DNA of 64,000 bases from Nitrosospira lacus. Its GTDB lineage: Bacteria > Pseudomonadota > Gammaproteobacteria > Burkholderiales > Nitrosomonadaceae. Below the pieces are notes generated by a model. It saw only the letters and a program-made list of their open reading frames with translations, had not been told where the DNA came from and did not search any database. The stretch covers positions 1,273,137 through 1,337,136 of the forward strand of contig NZ_CP021106.3 of the NCBI RefSeq assembly GCF_000355765.4, read 5' to 3'. Shown piece by piece: positions 55,639-64,000 of this stretch (the stretch's first letter is position 1; every line of letters starts with the position of its first letter). A program made the translations under genes and the position numbers.

Positions 55639-57660
55639 ATGCCCCAACCAGTCTCCCTGCTTTTCGGTGTTCATGCTCACCAGCCTGTCGGCAATTTTCC
55701 AGAGGTACTCGCTGACGCACATCTGCGCTGTTATCAACCCTTCCTGCATGTACTTTATCGTTATCCGGATTTCCGTTTCGCGATGCACATTTCCGGCTGG
55801 CTATTGGATTATCTGATTGCCAATTATCCCGAGGACATGGCGTTGCTGCGGGAAATGGTGGCACGTGGACAGGTTGAGCTATTCGGCGCGGGCGATACCG
55901 AACCCGTATTGGCGGTGATTCCCAATCGCGATCGCATCGGACAGATCCAGACATTCTCGGATAAGCTGAAAACGAAACTGGGGCAGCGTCCCCAAGGGGC
56001 GTGGCTGACTGAACGCGTTTGGGAGGCGACGGTGGTTCCGGCACTGGCCGATTGCGGGATCCGTTATGTGATCGTGGATGATTATCATTTTCTCTGCGCA
56101 GGTAAAGCCGCAACGGAACTGGATGGTTATTTCACCACTGAAGAGGACGGACGTGAACTCGATCTCTTTCCTATCTCGGAAACATTGCGTTACAAGTTGC
56201 CGTTTTCTCCGGCCAACGAAGTCGTGGCCTATATCGAGTCACTCGCAAAAAACGGAATGACTGGTGGTGGAAATGCGGCGATTTATTTTGACGACATCGA
56301 AAAGTTCGGGATATGGCCGGAAACGCATCAGTGGGTATATGAGCAGGGGTGGCTCGATAAATTCGTTCAGGGCGTGTTGGCATCCTCCAGGATTCGTACT
56401 CAGCATTACCGCGACTACCATAGGGCGGGAAGAACCCGTGGCATCGTATATTTACCCACCACTTCATATATCGAAATGAATGAGTGGACATTGCCTGCCC
56501 AGCCAGCCAATATCTATGCCGATCTGGTGCATCAGGCCAAAATAGCAGGCTGGTATGATAGCCACAAGGCATTTTTGCGAGGAGGGATCTGGAAAAATTT
56601 CTTTTCCCGCTATCCTGAATCCAACTGGATGCATAAACGCATGCTCGGCCTTTCCGCGCGGCTGGCTGCGCTGCCGGAGGGGCAGAACACCGTCGTCATG
56701 AAGGACAAGCTCTACGAGTCCCAAGCCAATGATGCCTATTGGCATGGCTTGTTCGGGGGCTTGTATCTACCCCATCTGCGGCGTGCGGTATACAAAGCGA
56801 TTGTGGAGCTGGAAGCGATGCTCGATACGTGTGTGCCGCGCCCCGCGCGTTTCGTGGAAGATACCGATCTTGACGGGAAGGAGGAAATATATTTACAGAA
56901 CGGTGTAATCCAGGCAGTGCTGAAACTGGATGGCAGCGGCACCGCTTGCGAGCTTGATTCCTACGCATTAAAGCATAATTTTGGCGACACATTGCGGCGC
57001 CAGGCTGAACATTATCATCATAGAATTCATCGAAGCGGGCATGGCGCACGCGAACATAGCGGTGCGGGTATCGCGTCGGCGCATGACCGCATCAGTTTCA
57101 AGCATAAGATAGATGCTATTGACATGGAAGCCGATGAGCATGCCCGAGGGATGTTCATGGATCGTTTGAATGGCGCATTGGTGACCTATCGACATGAGCC
57201 ATCCGCCGTCGATGGAGTATGTTTCCGCGCGGATGTATTTCCGTTGCACATTAAAAAAAGTTTTGGTCTTGCCAATAACCGGCTGCTCGTGTCATACCAT
57301 TTTACGGGTGAAGTGGAGGGCGTGTTGAGTACCGAGATCAATCTTGCCATGCCAAGTTGCGACGGCTGGAGCGGTCGCTATATTCATCAGGGCCATATCC
57401 CCGGGGGATTCGGTCAACTGCTTGAATTGTCCGCCATGAGCAGCCTGACACTGGATGACGATGAGCTGGCCGGAAGTATCGTACTGAATGCCTCATCTCC
57501 CGCTGCATTACGCGCGCTGCCCCATTATTCGGTATCACAGTCGGAAGGCGGATTCGAGAAAATCATGCAGGCTGTGACACTGAAACTGGAGTGGCCGCTA
57601 AGCGTGGGGGAATTGATCGTTACTCTAGAGTTCAACACAAAAAAAGCATTGTGCCCATAA
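55639..57660 (+). CDS. GH57 4-alpha-glucanotransferase/alpha-amylase with C-terminal DUF1926
   Basis: 673-aa cytosolic enzyme. The ATG at 55639 has GAGGA 8 nt upstream; a GTG at 55606 is poorer. Domain order: GH57 barrel (VHAHQPVGNFPEVLAD) with nucleophile Glu125 in GAWLTERVWEA and acid/base Asp218 or Asp219 in IYFDDIEKFG, at almost the same positions as the Thermococcus litoralis enzyme (Glu123, Asp214), then DUF1925/DUF1926-like beta domains (MLGLSARLAALPEGQ and DKLYESQANDAYWHG). It differs clearly from its GH57 neighbour, so the two are not a recent duplication. Confidence 0.92.
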   Translation: MPQPVSLLFGVHAHQPVGNFPEVLADAHLRCYQPFLHVLYRYPDFRFAMHISGWLLDYLIANYPEDMALLREMVARGQVELFGAGDTEPVLAVIPNRDRIGQIQTFSDKLKTKLGQRPQGAWLTERVWEATVVPALADCGIRYVIVDDYHFLCAGKAATELDGYFTTEEDGRELDLFPISETLRYKLPFSPANEVVAYIESLAKNGMTGGGNAAIYFDDIEKFGIWPETHQWVYEQGWLDKFVQGVLASSRIRTQHYRDYHRAGRTRGIVYLPTTSYIEMNEWTLPAQPANIYADLVHQAKIAGWYDSHKAFLRGGIWKNFFSRYPESNWMHKRMLGLSARLAALPEGQNTVVMKDKLYESQANDAYWHGLFGGLYLPHLRRAVYKAIVELEAMLDTCVPRPARFVEDTDLDGKEEIYLQNGVIQAVLKLDGSGTACELDSYALKHNFGDTLRRQAEHYHHRIHRSGHGAREHSGAGIASAHDRISFKHKIDAIDMEADEHARGMFMDRLNGALVTYRHEPSAVDGVCFRADVFPLHIKKSFGLANNRLLVSYHFTGEVEGVLSTEINLAMPSCDGWSGRYIHQGHIPGGFGQLLELSAMSSLTLDDDELAGSIVLNASSPAALRALPHYSVSQSEGGFEKIMQAVTLKLEWPLSVGELIVTLEFNTKKALCP

Positions 57661-57861
57661 AGTTCCGGCGGTGGAATGGAACGTGCCTGGCACATGAGCT
57701 TGAAAGTGCGGCGCCGATGCTGCTCGATCAATCTCATCCCAGCGCTTAAGCCTTGGTAATGACGTGGCTATCCGTCGCAGAGCCGAATAACAGAGTCTGG
57801 CGGTGTCCATAAAATTTCTGGTAAAATTGCGGATTCTCAAAGAGCCAAGCAAGGACCCGTC

Positions 57862-58185
57862 ATGACTTATGTGGTAACTGAAAGCTGTATCAAATGCAAA
57901 TACACTGATTGCGTAGATGTGTGCCCGGTGGACTGCTTTCGCGAGGGGCCCAATTTTCTGGTGATTGATCCGGACGAGTGCATAGATTGCACACTATGCG
58001 TAGCGGAGTGTCCCGTCGAGGCGATTTTCGCCGAGGATGACGTGCCGACGGATCAACAGCATTTCATAGCACTTAACTCCGAATTATCAAAAGACTGGAA
58101 ACCCATCATTGAGAAGAAAGATGCTCTGGCCGATGCCGATGATTGGGCAAAGGTAACGGGCAAGCTGGATAAGCTGGAACGCTGA
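57862..58185 (+). CDS. fdxA: Seven-iron ferredoxin FdxA
   Basis: 107-aa [3Fe-4S][4Fe-4S] ferredoxin, cytosolic low-potential electron carrier. The cysteines Cys9, Cys17 and Cys50 (3Fe site) and Cys21, Cys40, Cys43 and Cys46 (4Fe site) match Azotobacter ferredoxin I, shifted by one. AAGGA lies just before the ATG. Clusters would be supplied by the suf system at the left of the window. The electron partner is unknown. Confidence 0.95.
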   Translation: MTYVVTESCIKCKYTDCVDVCPVDCFREGPNFLVIDPDECIDCTLCVAECPVEAIFAEDDVPTDQQHFIALNSELSKDWKPIIEKKDALADADDWAKVTGKLDKLER

Positions 58186-58211
58186 TCCGGCACGCGGTAG
58201 CCTGTCACCGC

Positions 58212-60968
58212 ATGTTTTCCATCTCAAACTTTCCACAAGCACCTCTCAGCGACATTTTTATGGACCTCGCCGCCGGCTTGAATGCCGGCGTCACGGTAAT
58301 CACGCCTAATCGGCGCCTTGCGATCGCGCTTAAACGCGAGTTCGACGGGGGACAGGCCGGCCGGGGAATTACGGCCTGGCACTCGGCGGATATCCTGCCG
58401 TTTTCTGCATTCGTTGAACGCCTTTACGAAGATGCGTTTTATTCCGGGCAATCCCCAGAATTACCCACGCTCCTTACCCCCGCTCAGGAACAGATTTTGT
58501 GGGAGGATGCCATTGCCCATTCAGATACCGGCGCGGCCTTGCTTGCCGTGGGGGCCACCGCACGGCTTGCGTGTGAAGCATGGCAGCTCACCCATGCATG
58601 GCATCTCGTTCCGCAACTCAGAAATCTCTCGCTCAATGAAGATTGCAAGGCGTTTCAGGATTGGTCCCGACGCTACGAGAAAACGACCCGTCGTGCACAG
58701 CAGATCGATCACGCGCGCCTTTGCGACCTGGTAGCCGACCTATGCGAAGACGCAGTGGTCAGCAAGCCGAAGTGCCTGGCTTGCTACGGTTTTGATATTG
58801 CCACGCCACAACAGGCGGCGCTACTGATAAAGCTCGAGAAGGCGGGTTGTGAGGTGATAAGGGTGAAGCCGCAGCCGCGCAGCGGCAATGCGCGTCGCGT
58901 GGTATGTGATGACAGAGATGACGAGATTCGTCGCGCAGCGGTATGGGCGCGGGCGTGCATCGAGGCCGATGCTACGGCACGCGTTGGTGTGGCCATTCCG
59001 GAATTTTCAAAGTATCGCAGTGCAATCACGCGTATATTCAGTTCCGTGATGGAACCGGATGTTCAGCAATCGCTGCCGGGCGCCGCCAAGCGCATACCGC
59101 CCTTTAACGTATCGCTTGGTCCGGCTCTGAGCACTTATCCACTTATAGACGCAGCTTTCCTGATACTCGAACTCGTTGGGCAGGAAATTGAGTTCGAGCG
59201 CGCAAGTCTCTTGCTTCGTTCGCCCTTTTTTGGCGGGGCTGAGGCTGAAATGGACAATCGCGCCCGACTCGATGTGCAGTTGCGCAAGCGCGCCGAGCCT
59301 ATGATTACGCTCGAACGGCTACTTGTCCTGATTGAGCGTGACGACGGCGGAGCAAGCTGCCCGATTCTGGCGCGCAGGCTATCGGCTCTTGCCGAATTCC
59401 GCAAGGCAATGTTATCCAGTCCGTACACGCCCTCAGCATTGACGAGAGCAATTTCTGAGACCCTGCAAATTGCCGGGTTTCCTGGCGAGCGTACCCTGGA
59501 TTCATCCGAGTATCAGGCACTGGAAAAATGGCATGAAGTTCTTGCCGCCTTTGCGACGCTCGGCTGTGTTGTGGCGCGCATGCGGTACAGCGAGGGGGTA
59601 TCACGTCTCTACCGCATGACGGCGGAGATGCAGTTTCAACCCCGTACACCCGATGTTCCGATCCAGATACTGGGTGTGCTTGAGGCCGCAGGCATGGAAT
59701 TCGACTACCTTTGGGTAATGGGGTTATCCGACGAGGTATGGCCATTGCAGCCAAGTCCAAATCCGTTTCTGCCGATTGAATTACAGCGAGCGGCGAAGTT
59801 GCCGCGGGGCTCGGCAGTCGCATCACTGGAACTCGCGCAGCGGCTTACTGATGCATGGCTGTCGAGCGCGGATGAGGTCATTCTCAGTCATCCGCGGCAC
59901 GGCGATGTTCGCGATGCCCGCGAACTCGCGCCCAGTCCGCTGATCGCAAACATTGCTGCGTTCGAACTTGTATTGCCCATTTATGCAAGCCACCGTGATC
60001 TAATTTATAGTGCGGGCCGGCGTGAGTCCATCAATGACGACAAGGCACCGGCGCTTGACCAGGCGCTTACCGGAAACGGCGATGTCGCTGGTGGCACGGC
60101 GGTGATAAAAGATCATGCCGCCTGCCCATTTCGTTCGCTGGCAGTGCATCGGTTTGGTGCGGAAAACATGAGAATTCCTCACACCGGGCTTGATGCAATG
60201 GAGCGCGGTACCTTGGTGCACCATGTGCTCGCACAAGTATGGAATGAGCTCAAGACCAAAAGCGCACTGGATGCCATTAGTGACGACAATCTTGAATCGA
60301 TGCTCATGCATGCTGCAGATGAAGCGATCGCACGTATCCATCGCGATCGTCCAACCACGCTTTCGGGGCGTTTCGCGGGGATCGAGCGCCGGCGCCTGGT
60401 GCGGCTGGGACGTGCGTGGCTTGATGAAGAGCGCGGGCGTGGTGATTATGTTGTCATAGCCATCGAAGATAAGCGCAGTATCGAGATCGGCGGACTCCGG
60501 TTGTCGATGCGCCTCGATCGCGTAGATGAATTCGGCGATGGACGTCGTATCATCATCGATTACAAGACTCGGGCGCCGGCCGTGAGTACCATGCTTGGCG
60601 ATCGTCCAGAGGAGCCCCAGCTGCCATTGTATCTCGTCACCGCCGAACCGGATGCCGCTGCGATTGCATTCGCTCAGGTCAAGATGGGTGACACGCGATT
60701 CGCCGCCCTTGTACGCGACAGTGATTTGCTGCCTGGAGGGAAGGCGCTATCCGAATCGAGCCTGGGTAACCGATACGGCTCATGGGAGGAGCTGGTTATC
60801 GCCTGGCGCGCCGATCTTGTTCGTATCGCGGCCAGCTTCTCCAGCGGTGATGCCCAGGTTGGCCCCAGGAAATTTCCGCAGACGTGCCGCAACTGTGACT
60901 TGCGATCCTTCTGCCGTATCGATGAGCGGATGCGGCGCGTGTTTACCGGACAGGAAGACGAGGAGTGA
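58212..60968 (+). CDS. AddB-like PD-(D/E)XK nuclease, putative DNA repair protein
   Basis: 918 aa. The N-terminal region (VTVITPNRRLAIALKREFDG, ITAWHSADILPFSAF) is an inactive helicase-like AddB fold; the C-terminus carries a PD-(D/E)XK nuclease (IIIDYKTRAPAVSTMLGDRP) and cysteines for a 4Fe-4S staple: one upstream (AACPFRSLA) and CRNCDLRSFC at the end. The pairing with the following UvrD-like helicase, whose GTG start overlaps the stop, is a known betaproteobacterial arrangement and implies a double-strand-break end-processing complex like AddAB. Confidence 0.9.
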   Translation: MFSISNFPQAPLSDIFMDLAAGLNAGVTVITPNRRLAIALKREFDGGQAGRGITAWHSADILPFSAFVERLYEDAFYSGQSPELPTLLTPAQEQILWEDAIAHSDTGAALLAVGATARLACEAWQLTHAWHLVPQLRNLSLNEDCKAFQDWSRRYEKTTRRAQQIDHARLCDLVADLCEDAVVSKPKCLACYGFDIATPQQAALLIKLEKAGCEVIRVKPQPRSGNARRVVCDDRDDEIRRAAVWARACIEADATARVGVAIPEFSKYRSAITRIFSSVMEPDVQQSLPGAAKRIPPFNVSLGPALSTYPLIDAAFLILELVGQEIEFERASLLLRSPFFGGAEAEMDNRARLDVQLRKRAEPMITLERLLVLIERDDGGASCPILARRLSALAEFRKAMLSSPYTPSALTRAISETLQIAGFPGERTLDSSEYQALEKWHEVLAAFATLGCVVARMRYSEGVSRLYRMTAEMQFQPRTPDVPIQILGVLEAAGMEFDYLWVMGLSDEVWPLQPSPNPFLPIELQRAAKLPRGSAVASLELAQRLTDAWLSSADEVILSHPRHGDVRDARELAPSPLIANIAAFELVLPIYASHRDLIYSAGRRESINDDKAPALDQALTGNGDVAGGTAVIKDHAACPFRSLAVHRFGAENMRIPHTGLDAMERGTLVHHVLAQVWNELKTKSALDAISDDNLESMLMHAADEAIARIHRDRPTTLSGRFAGIERRRLVRLGRAWLDEERGRGDYVVIAIEDKRSIEIGGLRLSMRLDRVDEFGDGRRIIIDYKTRAPAVSTMLGDRPEEPQLPLYLVTAEPDAAAIAFAQVKMGDTRFAALVRDSDLLPGGKALSESSLGNRYGSWEELVIAWRADLVRIAASFSSGDAQVGPRKFPQTCRNCDLRSFCRIDERMRRVFTGQEDEE

Positions 60969-63900
60969 GCGCTGCTTCGATTGTGCCCGATACCCCCGAT
61001 TTTACCGAGCGCCACCGTGCGCTTCACCCCGAATGTTCTTTTATCGTTCAGGCACCTGCCGGATCAGGTAAGACCGGGCTTCTGATTCAGCGCTATCTCA
61101 CGCTGCTTGCGTGCGCCGATGAGCCGGAAGAGATCGTAGCGATTACATTTACCCGGAAAGCCGCGGCGGAGATGCGCGAACGGGTTGTGGCGGCACTTGT
61201 GAAAAGCGGCAATGCACCTGGCTCTGCTCATACCCTTGAGACAGGGCACCAAAAACTAACAGGCGAGCTTGCGGATGCCGTCCTGGAGCGAGATGGGCTG
61301 GCTGGCTGGGACATCGTCAAAAATCCGTCGCGATTGCGCATTCAAACTCTCGATTCATTGTGCGCATCACTCACGCGCCAGATGCCGATTCTATCGAAAT
61401 TTGGCGCGCAACCCGAAACGATCGAGGACGCATCTGATTTATATCTCGAAGCGGCGCGCGCAACCATTGATCTGGTGGAGGGTCACGATGCTGTAGCGCA
61501 GGATATCCAGCGTTTGCTGGAACACCTCGACAACGATGTAGCTCGCATGGAAGACCTGCTTGCCGAAATGCTGGCGCGGCGCGACCACTGGTTACGCCAT
61601 ATCCACGGCAGGGAGCGCGATGAGCTGGAAGCGGCGTTGAAAAATACACGACATGGGGCACTGAAGCACCTGTGCAACCTATGCGAACGCTATCCTGTCT
61701 CGATACAAAGCGAGCTGGCGAGGCTTGCCCACTATGCTGCCAGTCATTTAACCGCTGGCAGCGGGGGAGCACTCCCCGTGACGCCTGAGAGACTCGATAC
61801 AAGCGGGGAATTGCCCGGCCATGAGGAGCAGGATGCTGACCGCTGGATAGCCATTACCGATCTGCTGCTCACAAAAGAAGGCGCCTGGCGCAAGCAGTAT
61901 ACGGTCCGGGAGGGTTTTCCCCCCGGCGTTACCAAGGCTGAAAAAGTCGTCGCAAAATCATGGAAAGACAGAGCGCTGGCGCTCACCGCGGCGCTGGCGG
62001 CCACCGACGGCGAGACACTGCACCATGCATTGCACGAGATTCGTTCCCTGCCTCCATCCGGTTACACCGAACAACAATGGGACGTACTCGGTTCGATCAT
62101 GCGACTGCTGCCGCGCGCTGCCGGGCAGCTCAAGCTCGTATTTCAGTCACATAACAAGGTCGATTTCACGGAGGTCGCACAAGGGGCCCTGCGTGCACTT
62201 GGCGAACCCGAGATGCCTACAGATCTCGCGCTCGCGCTCGACTACCGTATTCGACATTTATTGATCGATGAGTTCCAGGATACATCGATCAGCCAGTATG
62301 AACTCATCACGAAACTCACCGCCGGCTGGGAAGCGGGAGATGGCCGCACTGTGCTGGCGGTCGGTGATCCGATGCAGTCCATCTATCGTTTCCGCGAAGC
62401 GGAGGTTGGATTATTCCTGCGCGCGCGCGCAGCGGGGATAGGCAACATCGTCCTGCATCCGGTTTCTCTTTCCAGCAATTTTCGATCGCAGCGTGGTATT
62501 GTGGACTGGGTTAACAAGACCTTCGAGCAGGTGATGCCGCGGCGGGAAAATATCACGCTTGGCGCGGTTTCCTATACGCCATCGGTTGCGACGCAGGGCT
62601 TGCTCGCTGGCGCGGCGGTCAGTGTGCATCCGTTTTTCAATAACGACCACGCTGCCGAGGCGGCGAAAGTGGTGGAAATTGTCATGCAGGTTCAGCGCGA
62701 TGATCCGTCCGCCACCACGGCAATTCTGGCGCGCAACCGCAATCATCTTGATCAAATCGTGCCTCGGCTCAAGGAGGCCGGGAAAAGGTTTCGTGCAATC
62801 GAAATTGAAGGATTGGGCCACAGGCCGGTGGTGCAGGATTTGCTGGCGTTGACACGCGCGCTGGTGCACCCAGCGGATCGTGTGGCATGGCTTGCGTTGC
62901 TGCGCGCGCCATGGTGCGGTCTTACGCTGCGGGATATTCACACGCTCGTTTCGACACATTCAGCCGCTGTTTCCGGCGGCGCAGGCGATCCAGCCGGGGT
63001 TGAGGGAGCGGGAAGAAATAATCGAACAGTGTGGGAATTGCTCAATGATGGTGCGCGCATGACGGCCGTTTCCCGTGATGGCCGCGTCCGGCTACTGCGC
63101 GTGCGCGAGGTACTGAAGAATTGCATGGATAATCGCTGCCGTCAATCGCTCCGTGTAACCGTTGAGGCGGCATGGCTTGCGCTGGGAGGTCCCGGCTGCA
63201 TTGACAACTCGACAGACCTTGAAGACGCCGCGATCTATCTTGATTATCTCGAAGCGCACGAGGAGGCTGGCAGCATTCCTGTGCTTGCGGCATTGGAAGA
63301 AGGACTCGCAAAACTCTACGCGTTACCTGACTTGGAAGCTGACGATAGGCTACAGGTGATGACCGTCCATAAGGCCAAGGGACTGGAGTTCGATTGCGTG
63401 ATCGTGCCCGGCCTCGGACGCCCGTCACGTACCAGCGACAAGAAGTTGTTCCTGTGGATGGAACAGCCGCGTGCCGAACCGTCGACGGGAGAATCGAATG
63501 AAGGAAGCGATTTATTGCTTGCACCCATTCAGGAAACGGGTGCGGACGCTGATCGCATCTATTCCTGGCTGGAGAAACTCGATGACGAGAAAGAGCGCTT
63601 CGAGGACGAACGTCTGCTCTATGTTGCCGCAACACGCGCCAAGCAGCGGCTGCATCTGCTTGGCAGTACGGGTATTGTTTACGACGGCGATGGGGGCTTC
63701 GAACTGAAGCCCCCCGCCGAAAAAACATTGCTGAGAAAGATCTGGTCCGTGGTCAAGCCTGTTTATGCGGACGTCGCGGCGAGAAGGGTGGCTCCGGATA
63801 TGCACTCGATCATGGATGCGAAAGAAGGTGAAAAAGAGGAAAAGTCCTCGATCGATCAATCCTTGCATCGCCTTGTCCCTGATTGGACATTGCCAACCGC

Positions 63901-64000
63901 GCCGCCGCCGGTGAGGTGGAACGCGCAGCCGCAGACGATGCCGGTGAGGAGTGATATCGAGTATTCATGGGCCGGTGAAACAGCTCGCCATATTGGAACC
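60965..64000 (+). CDS. UvrD/AddA-like helicase, 3' end outside the window
   Basis: Starts with GTG at 60965, overlapping the AddB-like stop (GTGA), and stays open for 1012 codons to the right edge. Superfamily 1 motifs are visible: Walker A APAGSGKTGL, motif II LIDEFQDTS, QSIYRFREAEVG, MTVHKAKGLEFD and motif VI LLYVAATRAKQRLHLL. The C-terminal nuclease domain expected of AddA, if present, lies beyond the window. It probably acts with the AddB-like protein in end resection or recombination repair. Confidence 0.9.
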   Translation, partial: MSAASIVPDTPDFTERHRALHPECSFIVQAPAGSGKTGLLIQRYLTLLACADEPEEIVAITFTRKAAAEMRERVVAALVKSGNAPGSAHTLETGHQKLTGELADAVLERDGLAGWDIVKNPSRLRIQTLDSLCASLTRQMPILSKFGAQPETIEDASDLYLEAARATIDLVEGHDAVAQDIQRLLEHLDNDVARMEDLLAEMLARRDHWLRHIHGRERDELEAALKNTRHGALKHLCNLCERYPVSIQSELARLAHYAASHLTAGSGGALPVTPERLDTSGELPGHEEQDADRWIAITDLLLTKEGAWRKQYTVREGFPPGVTKAEKVVAKSWKDRALALTAALAATDGETLHHALHEIRSLPPSGYTEQQWDVLGSIMRLLPRAAGQLKLVFQSHNKVDFTEVAQGALRALGEPEMPTDLALALDYRIRHLLIDEFQDTSISQYELITKLTAGWEAGDGRTVLAVGDPMQSIYRFREAEVGLFLRARAAGIGNIVLHPVSLSSNFRSQRGIVDWVNKTFEQVMPRRENITLGAVSYTPSVATQGLLAGAAVSVHPFFNNDHAAEAAKVVEIVMQVQRDDPSATTAILARNRNHLDQIVPRLKEAGKRFRAIEIEGLGHRPVVQDLLALTRALVHPADRVAWLALLRAPWCGLTLRDIHTLVSTHSAAVSGGAGDPAGVEGAGRNNRTVWELLNDGARMTAVSRDGRVRLLRVREVLKNCMDNRCRQSLRVTVEAAWLALGGPGCIDNSTDLEDAAIYLDYLEAHEEAGSIPVLAALEEGLAKLYALPDLEADDRLQVMTVHKAKGLEFDCVIVPGLGRPSRTSDKKLFLWMEQPRAEPSTGESNEGSDLLLAPIQETGADADRIYSWLEKLDDEKERFEDERLLYVAATRAKQRLHLLGSTGIVYDGDGGFELKPPAEKTLLRKIWSVVKPVYADVAARRVAPDMHSIMDAKEGEKEEKSSIDQSLHRLVPDWTLPTAPPPVRWNAQPQTMPVRSDIEYSWAGETARHIGT

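Noticed and set aside
1-64000. tRNA, rRNA, CRISPR arrays, phage or integrative-element attachment sites
   Set aside because: No cloverleaf-like sequence, regularly spaced repeats, integrase or direct-repeat boundary could be found by eye; a tool scan would be needed to exclude small RNAs.

Overview
The window is a 64 kb chromosomal segment that most resembles an ammonia-oxidising betaproteobacterium of the Nitrosospira type. This is an inference from gene content and protein style: a cytochrome P460, a dense set of inorganic-carbon uptake genes, a glycogen cluster with two GH57 enzymes, and betaproteobacterial Suf and repair genes. I see no rRNA, tRNA or CRISPR array, and only one remnant of a mobile element.

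Layout. (1) 1-7437: a tripartite RND efflux operon on the minus strand (adaptor, pump, outer-membrane channel), followed by the start of a second adaptor gene that leaves the window. A divergent TetR/AcrR repressor lies next to it, and the shared intergenic region holds an almost canonical AcrR-type palindrome. (2) 7633-14642: an IscR-controlled iron-sulfur operon iscR-iscA-sufBCD-sufS-sufU-nfu, with two near-consensus IscR type 1 sites over a good sigma-70 promoter. (3) 14674-19517: a DUF488 gene, hemJ, aroB, dgt and hemE. (4) 19791-21729: an OmpR/EnvZ-type two-component pair.

(5) 21822-39795: the most interesting part, an inorganic-carbon (CO2/bicarbonate) acquisition island. It holds a 372-aa protein with a beta-carbonic-anhydrase-like metal site; a five-gene DAB-type operon (NuoM-like, a long DabA, a NuoL-like DabB and two further NuoM-like antiporter subunits); an sbtA-sbtB bicarbonate transporter operon with two tiny leading ORFs; a SulP-family transporter with a universal-stress protein; and a small membrane protein. 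A cytochrome P460 and a truncated IS630-like gene lie inside the island. The 10-mer TTCACAAATT occurs upstream of the carbonic-anhydrase-like gene, in the region between the DAB and sbtA operons, upstream of the SulP gene and (inverted) downstream of uspA. At the first three sites a second TTCAC follows 33-34 bp later. I infer a shared, undescribed regulatory element for carbon uptake.

(6) 39945-44675: a secreted Lys/Arg-rich helical protein, a gamma-glutamylcyclotransferase-like protein, rsgA, a pterin carbinolamine dehydratase, an M48 protease and orn. (7) 45021-57660: glycogen metabolism, with glgP, glgA and glgB (both minus), glgC and two GH57 alpha-glucan enzymes, which would store and remobilise fixed carbon. 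(8) 57862-64000: a 7Fe ferredoxin and an AddB-like nuclease / UvrD-like helicase repair pair, the latter cut by the right edge.

Carbon capture in region 5 and glycogen synthesis in region 7 fit an autotroph that concentrates inorganic carbon and stores the surplus as glucan. No RuBisCO or carboxysome gene is present in this window.
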